Source of the DNA: Eutypella sp. D-1
Lineage: Eukaryota > Ascomycota > Sordariomycetes > Xylariales > Diatrypaceae
Reading direction: 5' to 3'
DNA: 64,000 nt
Assembly: GCA_023313575.1 (NCBI GenBank)
Contig: JAJTTP010000009.1
Coordinates: forward strand, 310,001-374,000
The position numbers and the translations under genes were made by a program. A model generated the notes under the pieces. That model did not search any database. It was given only the letters and a program-made list of their open reading frames with translations, and was not told where the DNA came from. Shown piece by piece: positions 45,906 to 58,027 of the stretch (positions are counted from its first letter, which is position 1; each line of letters begins with the position of its first letter).

Positions 45906-47431
45906 ATTTCTTTCCGAAAAAGTTAATCCTTTTAACCTTTTTTAGTTATAATATTTACTTATTTATTAACGTATAAATTCGAGCTTTTTTTTTATTTTTT
46001 TATGCAATTATTTAAGTTATTTTAATATTAACATAACTTAAATATTATTTAATCCTTTTTTATAAACGTTTCGATAAACGTTTAAAATAAATCCGAAATT
46101 AACGTTAACAGGTATTATTCGTATATTTTTATAATGAGTTATGTTATAAACTAATTATATAATAAATAACCATTTTATTTAATTATTTTGCTTATAATTA
46201 ATATATTATTAAAAATAAGTTTTTAATATTTAATTAATTCGTTTTATTTATCCGTTTACTTAAAGTTTAAAAGCTGTCGTAAGCTTAAAGTTTAATTTTA
46301 ATCTTATTATAAAACTTTACCAAAATTTCGATATAAATGTTATTCTTTTATCGGAAATAATTTCGAATATAAAACCGTATATCGTTATAATATATCGTAA
46401 AAAGATATATACCATTTATTCCACGTCGGTATTTTCGTTATATAGGATAAAATAAAAAAACTTTATAAATCGGTTAACGATTACGAATATGTTATTATAA
46501 CCGTTATATATTATTAAATCTTTTAATATTAATAATTTAATAATAAAATCGAATATAATAAATTCTTATAATCGTTTATTAATTAATAATGGTTATAATT
46601 CTCCGTAAAGTTTATATCGTTTTATTTTAATTTTTTTATATATATTATATCGTCGTCGTACTTATTATATTATTAATTTTATTTTATCGAATATATAAAT
46701 CCGTTATAATCGTTTAAAGATTTTATAATCTTTTAAATATCCGTATAAAAGATATTCGTAAATCTTTTATATTAATTATTTTTACAATTTTCGTAATACT
46801 TATAATTTTTTTATTTATTTTTTTATTAATAATTTATTATTATATTATTCGATTTATTTATATAAATTATTTTAAATAATTTTAATAGTAATAATTTATC
46901 GTTATTTTAAGTATTTTTTTAACGTTTATCGGAATACCGCGTGCTTAATTAGTATATATTTCTTTTTATAATAAGTTATTTGCTAATAACATTTGCTTAT
47001 CCGTTTTTTAATCCTTTTTTATAAATAATAATATAATCGAATTCCGTAAAATATTTAACGTATCGTAACTATTTTCCGCTAAAGGTTTAAATAGTAAAAA
47101 AATATATAATATTTTTATAATCGGTATAAACTTTAACTTAATACATATTTCCTATAAAATAATATTTAAATTCTTTAAATACGTTAACGATAATAAGAAA
47201 TTTTTTATCGTAAATCGGATAATTAAATTCGGTTTTAATAAGTTTATAAAAATAAAATGCGATAAAATATAATTTTCTTTTTTTATTTTATTATTTAATT
47301 TATGCTCCGAAAGCATAATCTGAGGTATTAATTTTTAACTTAACGGGTTTTTTAAGATCGTATATAATAAATACTAATTCGTTAATAATAATATTTTTTA
47401 ATTTTTTAAAAAATTTGTTTATTTTATTAAT

Positions 47432-47644
47432 TTATATAAACCGTTTATCTTTTTTTATTAATTCCGTAAAAGGTATTATAATATGTTTAAATCGTCGTAT
47501 AAATTTCCGATAATAATTTATTAAACCGAAAAAGGCCTGTATTTTTTTTATATTAATAAGCACTTTCCAGTCTTTAATAATCGCGATTTTCTTAAAGTCC
47601 ATTTTAATATGTTCGGGGGTAATAATATATTTAAGGAATTCCAT
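47432..47644 (-). pseudogene. Gypsy reverse transcriptase/RNase H fragment
   Basis: 70-codon remnant: FLKYIITPEHIKMD, then IKKIQAFFGLINYYRKFI and PFTELIKKD, the conserved stretch after the RT palm of Ty3/gypsy elements. Upstream, with stops, come the YxDD box and MPFG block. Confidence 0.85.
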
Positions 47645-50600
47645 TTCTTATATATAAAATACATTTTTTTCGGGTTTTATTAATAAATTAACGTTTTATA
47701 ATATCTGTAATACCTTATATATATGCTTTTTATGTTATTTTTTTAATTTTAAATAAATAAAAATATCGTTAAAATAATAAATAATAAAAATATTAAAATA
47801 ATTTCGAAATACGTGGTTAATTATGCGTTAAAACGATATTAATACGTTAATTAATCCGAAAAGCATAATTAAATACTTAAATAAGCCGTATTTCGTTTTA
47901 AAAGCTATTTTTTATTCGTTTCCGGGTTTAATTTTAATATAATAATATTTATCCTTAAGATTTAAAGTGGTAAATTATTTAGTTCCGTATAAACGGTCCT
48001 TTATTTTAATAATAAATAATAACGGTATTCGGTTTTTAACGGTAATTTTATTTAATTATTAATAATTAATTATTAATCGTAATTTGCCGTTTTTTTTAGG
48101 CATAAACATAATAAAATATCTTGTTAATAATTTTAATCGTTAAATATATCCTTTTATTAACTTATTTTTAAAATATTTTCGTAATTCTTTAAATTCAGTT
48201 TTATTAAAGTTATAAATTTTATAAAATTATAACGTTTTTCTTTTTATTAAAATAATCTCGTAATCCCATTTATTATATTATAATAATCCTTTTTTAAATT
48301 TTTCGTAAAACACTTTATTATATTAATAGTATTATGGTAATACGTTACGTATTCGTAATATCGTCGTATTTTCTTTTTTTAAAATATTATTAAAAAAGCG
48401 GAATCGTTATCGGATAAATACGATAATTCGTTTAATCCTTTTTTTATATCCTTTTTTTTTAATTCGTTATATTCCTTTTAATAAAGTTTTTATCGTATCC
48501 TTATATCCGTACTTATTATCCGTTAAGTATTAAAATCTTTTTTTTAAATTATCGTCGGTTTTTAAAGGATAAGGAAATATTATTTAGCCAGTTTTTTAAT
48601 TAATCGATAAATTATATTAATACAGTTATAATTATTTAAAAATTATATCGTATCTTTTTAAAAACATAATGTTAAAAATAACGTCTTATTTTTATCTTTC
48701 GATATATACGTTAAATTAATCGGTCTCCCGTAATACTTTTTTTTCGTCGTATTAAAAAGTATAACCTTTAGCTTTTATTATATTATAAAAATGTTATTTC
48801 TTTTTTTATAATAGTTATAACTTATTGCATAATTTTAAAATTATATAATTACCGTCGGTTCCGTTATTTACTATAACGGTATACCAGTTATTTTTAACCT
48901 TTATTTATATTATAGTATATCCGTATCGTTTTTAAGCTTTTAAAATAGCTTATAAATATCGTATTACGTTTTTAAGCCTTAAGATACCGTTTTATAACCT
49001 TAATATAAACGGCCTTATTTTTTTAAATCCTTACCGTAAATTTAAACGGCATTATACGGGTTATTATAAAGTTTTTCCTTATTAAATTCCTTTTATACAT
49101 ATAGTTATTTTTCTGCTTTTAAATCTTTATAAAAATGTTTAAAGCTAATCTTATTAAAAGTTATTCTTTTTAATAAATCCTTAAACGTATATAAGTTAAT
49201 ATTTAATAACTTATTTTTTTAATATCGGATTTTATGTTTTTATTATTCGATTTTATTCCGGATCTTTATAACTTTTAATATTTAATATATATATTCGTTA
49301 TAATGGCATACCTAATATTTTCCGGGGCAGGACATCCTTTTTAACCACTTTTATTCGTACGGTACGCAGTTATAATAACGCCGAATTTTTTTATACCATT
49401 ATCGATCGGTTTTATCTTTTTTTTATTATAAAAAATTAAATCCTTTTTTAATTATTTATTTAATTCGGTTAATAATACCGATTTTTCGTTCCTTATATTA
49501 ATAACATTCGTATTTTTAACAGTTAATAAAATATTTTAAAAAATGCAGTATCCGAGTTTGGATTTTTTAATTAATAAATTTATCCTAGTTATAAAGCTAT
49601 TATAAGTAAATTTTAAATCGTTACTTTTTAAAACGTTATTAAAATTATTTAACGTAAATACTATATATTTCTTATGGTTTATAATCTTATCGTTTTTTAA
49701 ATTAATTAATTAATCGTTTTATTTTTTTTTTTCCGTAAAATAGGTTTCCGTAAAGGTTTTTTTTTTATCGTTATCGAGGTATTTATTTTATTATTATTAA
49801 CGTTATCGTTTTATTACGGTTTAAGCTAATCGTTTAATTTTTTATAATCTTTATTAATAAATGTTATTATCCGAATATACGTAACGGATTATTCCGAACG
49901 TTCTTTTACCGGTAAAAGGTTATTTTTTTTCGGGTACAGATTTCCAGTTTATATTTTGTTTAAATCTTTTATATTTTTTCTTAAAATATCTTATTTTACC
50001 ATAATTATAGTATTTAATTTATTATTTATTTTTTCGTATCATATCGAATAATATAGGTCCTAATACCGTCCTATAAAATATATCGGTAAGCTTTTAGTCC
50101 TGATTCTTATTATTTTAGTATTTTTTAAATCCTTTAAATATATAATATCCTTTTTTTTTTTAATATCGTTTAAATTATTTATTATCGATTTTAATTATTA
50201 AAACAGCGAATTTATCGAAAGCATTTAGTTTATTTTACGTAATAATTTTATTTTTAACTAAGTTTTTAAATCCTTAATAAAACGTATCGATAAAAGATTT
50301 ATTATTAACTTAATTTATTTTAGCAATAAATTATTTAAATTACGCGGCGTACGTATAGGTTACCCTTTTTTATTTAAAAATTAGAAGTTATTACGTAACG
50401 GCTCGGGCTTTATCCGGATTTCCATAATTAGCTTTTACCTTTTCTTTAAAATTCTTATACTTTTTAAAAAAACGTTTAATTTCCGTAAATCTTTTTTTTT
50501 CCTTTACTTTTATAAAAGCATTTAAAATAGGTTTAAACCATTAAGTTATCCCCCCGGTAAAGCATAATATAATATTAAAAATTTTATTAGCTTCCGTAAT

Positions 50601-50866
50601 ATATATATAACGTTATTAATATAAATAAGTTACGGCTATAATAAGAAAAAGTCGCATAAGGGTAATATTATTATAAGGTTTAAATTTTTTAAGCTTAAAT
50701 TTAACGGGTATAACCTTTTAATTCGTAAATATAATTACCGTTTGCTCGATTTATTCGATTCGTTTAAGTAATTATTAAATAATTTATTAAAAGTTTTAAC
50801 CTAAAAAAAATATAATATCGGATATTATTTAAAGCTAATAACATTATTAAATAAAAGCTTATAACG

Positions 50867-51298
50867 TATAACGGCTAATTTATTCCTAATTATTAATTTA
50901 ATCGAAAGGTTTATATTAATAAAAGTGCTAAGGTTTTAAATAATAAGTAATCACATTTAGTAATAGTAAAAAAAAAGGTATTTTAAGTAATTAAGTTATA
51001 TTATAAGCTAATAAACTTAAAAATTATTTAAAAAAAAGGTAATAAACGTAGCTATATATTATTTATATCCTTTATCCTTAACATTAAAATATATGGTTAC
51101 TGTTAAATCGTTAAGATCGTATTCGAATATAACGATCTAATATCGTTAAAATCGTTACCGATCTAACCGATCTTTCCTGGCCGTATGGCGCATATGGCTT
51201 ACTCTAATATGGCTATCTCTTTCTCCAGAACTTAAGTCAGGGATTTTTTCTTGTTATGTTTAGCCCCACTAGGCCCAATGGCCCGACCGGTCATAACA
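50867..51298 (-). repeat. Gypsy 5' LTR
   Basis: 432 nt, minus orientation, starting TGTTATGACCGGTCGGGCC. About 115 nt at the start (51180-51298) keep normal GC content while the rest is AT-shifted. Confidence 0.75.
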
Positions 51299-53476
51299 AA
51301 TATCCGTTTTAAAAACGGACCCTTTATTAAATTATTTAGTATAATTTCTATTATTACGCTATTCGGCTAAATCGATTTTTATATAATAAAAATAAACACC
51401 CCGTTTTTGATATTAATTAAAGATATAAACCGTTTTAGCATATACTTTAATAACGTTATTAACCAGTTAATCGGTAAAAACGGTATAATAATAAACGTTA
51501 TTCGGAAATAAGGATACCCGTAATTTAAATTCGATAATATTATTTATTTTACGGAAACAAAATTACGTAAGATTTATACGCGTTTTAAATATTTATTTAT
51601 TAATAAATTACATAAATTATTAAATAAAATAAGGCACGATATCGATATTAATGCATTTAAAAAAATTAATAAGTTTTATTATTATTACCAGATTAAAGGT
51701 AAAGTTTTTTAAAAGTTTAAATTTAGCTTAAAAAACCTTAAAATCGATTTTAATTTTAAAATAATTATTAATATAATATATTTGGACGGGAAATTAGTTT
51801 TTTATATTATTAACGTAATTATAAGTTTTTAAATAATACGGTTTATAAAAAATATATCCGTTAAAAAGATATAAAATATATTTAAAAAGTATTAAATCGA
51901 TACGTATTTAAAACCCCCGGATATTATTACTTATAACATTAATATAAATTTTAACAATATTAAATTCCGTAATAAAATACGTTTTATTAACGTAACTTAT
52001 TACGAAATACCGATAAAAGCTTATTAATTTATCGGCAAAATAAAAAGGTATTATAATCTTATCCGTAAAGTTTATAAAATTATTACGGAAAAACTTAAAA
52101 AAATAAGACCAAAATTAATATATTTATAAATAATAATAAAAGTAATTAACGATATAATTAACCTTAACGGTTTAATTTTTATTTTATTAATTTTTAAAGC
52201 TTATTTTCGAATTAATATAAATTTACCCCTTATTTTTACGCAAATTTAAAAAGCTTAAATAATATAAAAAGCTATAACGGAAATTAAGAAAATTAAGGCG
52301 TAAAGATCGGTTTAAAACGTATTAAATATTAAAAATGGCTTAAATATTTAAAAGATTTTCTTAAGATTACTTTTTTTAAGTAATAAAATGTTTATATATA
52401 AGGAAAAAAAAGGATAAAAAAGATTTTTTAAGGTTATTACGGTTATTAATAAAAATGTAACGGTAAATTTAAAGGTAATAAAAGGTATAATAACCTTCCG
52501 AAGCTTATATATTAAACTTTATACCTAATTAAAAAAAGCCCTTATTTAAAAAAAACTAAAAATTATTATTATCGAAAAGGTTAAAACGATACGAATAAAT
52601 TTTTAATACGTTAATATTAAAAAAAAAACCGATAAGATATTTACTTTTAAATTAAAGGCAGATAATAAGATTATAACGCTTAATAAATTATTTAAAGCTT
52701 TTAATTTTAAAGAACTAAACGTTTTATTTAAAAAAGATATTTTTCGATCCGAGATATACGACGTTGTTAAATATTAAAGCATAATAATTTTTAAATTAAA
52801 AATAGTTCGTAAAATAAAAAATAAAAACACCTTTTCGTTATACGAAAAGTTACGATTAATCGTTTAAAGTTACGGAGACCCCGATAAAACCTTTATTATA
52901 ACTTATACACTTATTATTTAATAAGTTAATTAACGTTTTATTTTAATAATTACACCCATTTTACGATTTAAAAAAATAAAAATTATAATATAAAACATTA
53001 TTATAGCTTATACCTAATTTAAAACGCCGATATAACATATTATCTTTATATAACTTTTTATTAAATTAAAAAAAAAATACCCCGAAAAAATATTATTACG
53101 TGTTATTAAACCATTATACGGTTTCGTAAAATTAGGCATTTATTAATTTAAAACTTATTTAAAACATTATTAACGGGAGTTATATATAAAGTTATTAACT
53201 TTTAATTTTTATTTATTAATATCGGATTTAAAACCATTCGGGATTATAAAATTTTAAACAGATAATACGTTTAATATCGGTACCATGGATTTCCTGGCAC
53301 TGGAAAATAAAGCATTTATTAAGGCAGGAATTAAGGTATAACTTTAAAAAATAATAAAAAACGGATCGACCGAAAATTTTAACGGTTTATAAATTATTAT
53401 CCGTAAATATAAGGTATTTGCTATATAAAAAGGATAAATTAAAAAATTAAAACTTTTAAACTTAAAAACACCCCCC
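51299..53476 (+). pseudogene. Copia integrase/RT segment, copy 2
   Basis: Second copy of 41879-44425 without the solo LTR. It starts at AATATCCG, the same site as 41879, and ends at a C-run where copy 1 ends. Integrase-core and RT-side blocks are recognisable among stops; a less mutated patch lies at about 53280-53330. Confidence 0.7.
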
Positions 53477-54330
53477 CCGGAGTTAATAAAAAAATATATT
53501 AAATAATAAATATATAAAGTTTATATTTTTTTAATTTATTAACTAAAAGCCGTATTTAATTACTTTACGGCGGCATAATATATCGAGCCCGGTTTTAAAA
53601 AAGCTAAAACATTAAACGTTAAAATTAAATAATAAATAAATAATAAAAATCGCGGGCTTAATTATATCGAATTAAACCCTGTTAAATTAAAATTATATAT
53701 TTTCGTCGATAATTTATTCGTTAATAATAAAAATATAAATTCGTAAATCGGTTATATTATCGTTTTAAGTAATAAAAAACTAAGATACGATAATAAGTTT
53801 AACGTTAAAAATAACATTATTTATTAATCGTTTATTAAATATAAACGCGTTATATATAATATTTTAACTAATAAAATATACGGTATAATTTAAAGATTTA
53901 ATATAAGTTATATTATTTATTATATATTAAACATTATTTTAAACCGATTATTATTTCTTTACGTTTTATTAATTTTATATATTAATTTATTTTTTTTATA
54001 TTAATGCTTTATATAAATAGGTAATATTAATAAAAAAAGATTAATAATCAACTTAATAACGTTATAGCAATCTTATAAAAATAAAAAAATTAACGATATA
54101 CGATAAATTTATAATACTTATAACCTTACCAACGTTATAACGAAAGCCACCTTTAATAAGGTTATAAAAACGTTTATCGAAAATAATTAAATTATTTTAA
54201 AACTGGAAAAGTAAATAAAACAGGAGTAATATTATTAACGTTTATTATTTAATTATTTATTTATTTATTTATTTATTTACTTTCCATAACATTTTATAAC
54301 TAATAGGTTACGAAAAGAAAATAAAATAAA
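53477..54330 (+). pseudogene. Degenerate copia RNase H tail and 3' leader
   Basis: Conceptual translation from about 53690 gives the FVD...NN..SxIGY-type RNase H opening and, at about 54015-54120, the segment equivalent to KRLxIDLxxLRQSYE...IRW, characteristic of fungal copia RNase H. It is followed by an (ATTT)n microsatellite at about 54245-54283 and the 3' LTR. Confidence 0.65.
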
Positions 54331-54531
54331 TGTTAATTATTATTAGTTATTAATATAAACCCATATACCAGTAAGAAGTACCTATGTACCTATCTCCCGT
54401 TTATATAAAGGATATAGGCTTTGCCCATATCCTTTATAAATAGATCTTAGACCTTAAACCAGAATATAACACCAGTCTTACCACCTTTTATTCTGTTATA
54501 TCTCTTTCCTTTACGTACGTACCTACCAACA
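54331..54531 (+). repeat. Copia 3' LTR
   Basis: 201 nt, direct copy of 38841-39042. The left half is AT-shifted, the right half almost unmutated and ends ACCTACCAACA, matching TGTTGG as an inverted end. Only about 108 nt separate it from the NLR stop codon. Confidence 0.75.
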
Positions 54532-54639
54532 TACCCATAATCATCTTTAAATACTAAGACCTTCCAACGCCGATGATCTTGCTTGCAAAATGCGATACAT
54601 TTGCGACACTCTACCGCCCCTCCCAGGTTGATTGTTAAG

Positions 54640-57600
54640 CTACAGCTTTGCTCCCTTGTCCACGAGTAGTTCAATCGAACCCCAATGGTTTCCCCTACCC
54701 GCATGATGCAATGCAGATTCCCCATTCTTATCACAGAGGTTTATATCATTGACTCTGCTAACTAGGAGATCCAGCAATTTGGTATGCCCAGCCTTTGCGG
54801 CATAATGCAGCGCATTCATGCCTTTTTTATCTTGCTCCTCAATGTTTCTTACCCTATTCATCAATAGCCGGAAAGTGTCCTCCCGCCCGAGGAACGCCGC
54901 ATGGTGTAGGGGGACGACGCCATTTTTGTCTCCCAAGTCTACATCCGCTCCATTTTCCACTAGAAACCAAACAACAGAGACGTTGCTTTTCATTACGGCG
55001 AGGTGAAATGCCGTTTGCCCTTCCGCGTTTCTCTGGTTTATGGTGGCTCCATTCTCTATGAGGAACCACATAATCGAAGTCAGACCTCCCGCCACAGCGT
55101 GATGCAGTGCAGAGAAGCCGATATTGTCATACTTATTGACATCGGCATGGCGTGTGATTAGCAGCCACATTCCCGAGTTGTTCCTGGACTTCACTGCTTG
55201 AATAATTGGGGTTGCACCATCGAAACCAGCAGAATTTATGTCGGCACCCTTGTCAAGGAGTAGTATAGCAATCTCGTTCATGGCACTCAAGATGGCCCGG
55301 TTGAGGGCAGTGAATCCTTCGTTGTCGCGGAGATCTACTTCTGCATTGCTTTCGAGAAGTAACGCTGTCAATGGCTTATTTCCGCACTGGACTGCATTAT
55401 GGAGAGCAGACCAACCACTTCGAGATTGATAGTTGACGTTGCAGCCATTCTCCAACATGATTTGTACGATATCATGCATACCGCTTAGAAAATTCTTAGT
55501 AAAGCTCCATTTAGATGGGATTCGCAACGTTTGGAATTCGTGGTAAGCAAGTCGTGGGACATGAAGTATTACTCACTGCCAAATTGCCCATTTCAAAGGA
55601 GTCCACCCGTCGCGATCTTCAACGTCAACTTCTGCCTGGCTCCTAGCTAGTAGCATGGCTACAGCTCTGCAGTTGTATTTGATCGCCCACCGCAGTGGAG
55701 TGAAGTTCTGGTTATTATAGATTCCAGGATCCACCCCTGCTTGCAGAAGTAGACGCACAACGGCTTCGTGGTTACCGAAAATGGCCAAGTGTAGAGGTGT
55801 ATTATTTTGCTTATCTGTGGCGTTTGTTTGGGCACCGCTTCGGATAAGTAAACTAACTATTGACTCTCGATTCATGAACGCGGCCCAATGGAGGGCTGTT
55901 TGGCCAGACTCATCGACGTAGTCCACAGGGAACCCATCTCGACAAAGTTTCTCGGCCCACTGGATCTGGTCAAAGTAAACACACGCGTGCAAACCACCGA
56001 TAGCTCTGGAGAAGCCGATGTCTCTAGACCGTAGAGGAAAATTAATCCCAGTTTCACGTTGGAGGAGCTCCAGTGCCTTGTTTTCCACCAGGTGCTTTTG
56101 GTTTGCTCGTCTGTGGTGGGTCATCCAGTTATCTGCGGCGTATTGAACAAGGGGATACTTTTCAGCACATATCTCTGTATCTGCCGTGTCGGGATTCTTT
56201 TCAAGGAAATTCTCCATCGTGAGATAGGTGAGACATTGGAGTGAAATGTTCCCATGGGGGTCTTCCAGCAGAATGGAAGAGTCTCTTATATGTTCCAAAA
56301 CGCTTTCGTCCACAAGCCGAAGAATTCGAGTTTGATCGATCACTACTATCCCAGCACAGAATGAGGTGACCTGATGCTCTGGGATAATATTCGTATCGTC
56401 GAACGAACCAGTCTCGCAGTCTATAGCTAAAGCATGCCGTACTTCATCCACCGTAATAGGCCGCACTGCATACAGCACCCATGACAGAACATGCTTTACG
56501 ATCATGAGCCTCGAGGCGTTCAACCTTTTTATCCGCTCTAGGGCCGCATAGAATGTGTCGGTCTTGTATGTGGCAAGTTGATCAAGTTTGGAGATAATAC
56601 TTCCAGGGGTATCCGGTTTAGCAAGAATGTCCATGTGCGACTTTGCGAGCGAAAAGCTAAGTTAAATCATGTAAGCCTGGTATCATCACGGAAGGTGGTG
56701 ACATATGAATGGAGCAGACTCACATCCCTTTCGACCTTCTCACTACAGTGCTACATATGGTGTCTTTCAAGGCCATATTGAATGCCGATTCCCTCCTGAG
56801 ACTCTCTGACAACTCGTCACTGGACTCAATTCGGGACGCCACATAAAGGCGTATGTCAGATTCCTGGGCCTCAGCTGTGATCTCTTGGTCCGAACCGGCC
56901 CGAGTACCGAGGGCCGTCCCTGACCTTGTAGTGATGAGTATGTTCCAATGCTTATGAAATCTCCTAATCTCGTTCATGAACTTTGCCTGGATATGAGGAT
57001 CGGATGTGCTTGCGCAAGCATCTAAGGCGTCCACTATTAAGTAGATCTTGGTGAATATTTGAGCTTGGATATGTAGAAATTCCAGTACCTCATGAACTGT
57101 CGGTAAGCTTGTATAAGGCTTCAACCCGTAATACTGTTTCACGAGTTGTGGGGGAAGATTGCCGTCATGCTGGCCCTGAAGTAACAACTGAGCCAGAAAG
57201 CTCGAAAAGATGGATTCCAATGTCAACTCAGTCTCGTCCTCCTCCCTAAAGTAGAAGTAAACGCAGGCTACTTTCGGGCTTTGTTTACTCGAGCTTGTCA
57301 AACTCTGTATGACAAGAGATCTACGAAATATGATTGCTGGCTGTTAGCTTCACTTGGTTTCAAGATTTTATGGACTCACGCCAAAGTGCTCTTCCCGACA
57401 CCGACTGTTAAGATATTAGTATTTCGTGATGTATAATTAAAGACCATCGCTTACTTTTGCCGTCGAGCCATAGCAGCGTTGCTGTACTGTCTTTCCATTC
57501 TCGGAACTTGTGGGTTTCTAGCAGCCATTCCCCAGTTCCAACTGTGCGTTGGTAACAGAGTAAACGATGCCTTTCGAAATATTTAGATCTCGATGCTGAA

Positions 57601-58027
57601 TGGAGCCAGTGTAATACGTCGTGGACTAAGGTGTCGCGTTAGTAATTAATCTATCGACCAAGATATGCAGTTTTCCTTGTACCGGAGGGTGCGGCCAGCT
57701 TTTGGTTGAGCGCTAATGAATATTTTCAGCTTCTGACATAATCATAGACACAGACAGGGAAGTTGAAATTAACCTTCATCCGAGTTTCTGGGCGATTTTG
57801 CCAGCTCATGGAGCTCTGGTTGTGCTAGAACATTATGAGTTTTAGAATCGACAAACTATTTTCAGGAACAAATCGGCTTCATAATTACTTAGTGAAAGGT
57901 GATAATGATGGTTGACTTGTGTCCCACTACCGGCGTTGATGCTTTGCGCTCCGCCACCGGAATGCGAGGACTGCGTCCCAGATCCGTGATTTCCGAATGA
58001 ATACGCTCTAGGAAAGCTGGAACCCAT
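54640..58027 (-). CDS. NLR-like protein: NACHT P-loop plus 12 ankyrin repeats
   Basis: Eight exons, 58027-57889, 57824-57774, 57712-57683, 57625-57455, 57404-57380, 57320-56724, 56656-55577 and 55483-54640; 978 residues. This is a STAND/NLR architecture as used in fungal incompatibility and innate-type immunity. The N-terminus (about 1-45) is rich in Gly/Ser/Gln/Asn: GNHGSGTQSSHSGGGAQ, then NAGSGTQ. Next comes a short linker, Walker A GKIGVGKS (129-136) and Walker B IYLIVDALDACAS. Then a winged-helix-like region (VRPITVDEVRHALAI) and 12 ankyrin repeats (SGQTALHWAAF through GESALHHAG) follow to the stop. Walker A is assembled across a 25-nt exon. Exons 2 and 3 are the least certain; all joins keep the frame. 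It is divergent from the coiled-coil gene, with its 3' end at the transposon nest. Confidence 0.83.

Larger units (their letters stand above)
44426..51298 (-). mobile_element. RIP-mutated Ty3/gypsy LTR retrotransposon
   Basis: 6.87 kb, transcribed on the minus strand: 5' LTR 51298-50867, 3' LTR 44839-44426. The interior contains identifiable pol pieces: a reverse transcriptase active-site region at about 47765-47790 (degenerate YxDD) and RT/RNase H join at 47432-47644 (FLKYIITPEHIKM...IQAFFGLINYYRKF), an MPFG-like RT block at about 47840-47895, and integrase C-terminus at 45699-45905. Domain order PR-RT-RH-IN is that of Ty3/gypsy. All frames are broken. Bases next to the two ends (CTTCC left, AATAT right) are not a target-site duplication. 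Confidence 0.8.
38841..54531 (+). mobile_element. RIP-mutated Ty1/copia retrotransposon, interrupted and rearranged
   Basis: Defined by two direct LTR copies (38841-39042 and 54331-54531), which begin TGTT..., share the CTATGTACCTATCTCCCG block and a hairpin, and end ...ACCAACA or its C-to-T form. Between them, conceptual plus-strand reading, despite many stops, shows fungal copia polyprotein order: integrase core at about 42100-42560 and again at about 51530-52000, RT-side segments at about 52600-53450, and an RNase H tail at about 53690-54200. It is dead: no long frame survives. It is interrupted by the gypsy element at 44426-51298 and a solo LTR at 42570-42997, and about 2.1 kb of it is present twice. 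Flanking 5-mers (TCTTC left, TACCC right) do not match, so the original target duplication is not recognisable or the right end is slightly misplaced. Confidence 0.8.

Noticed and set aside
38841..54531. Starship-type giant element or centromere
   Set aside because: No captain tyrosine recombinase and no cargo genes; composition and content are fully explained by two nested LTR retrotransposons with RIP. Size is too small for a typical centromere core.
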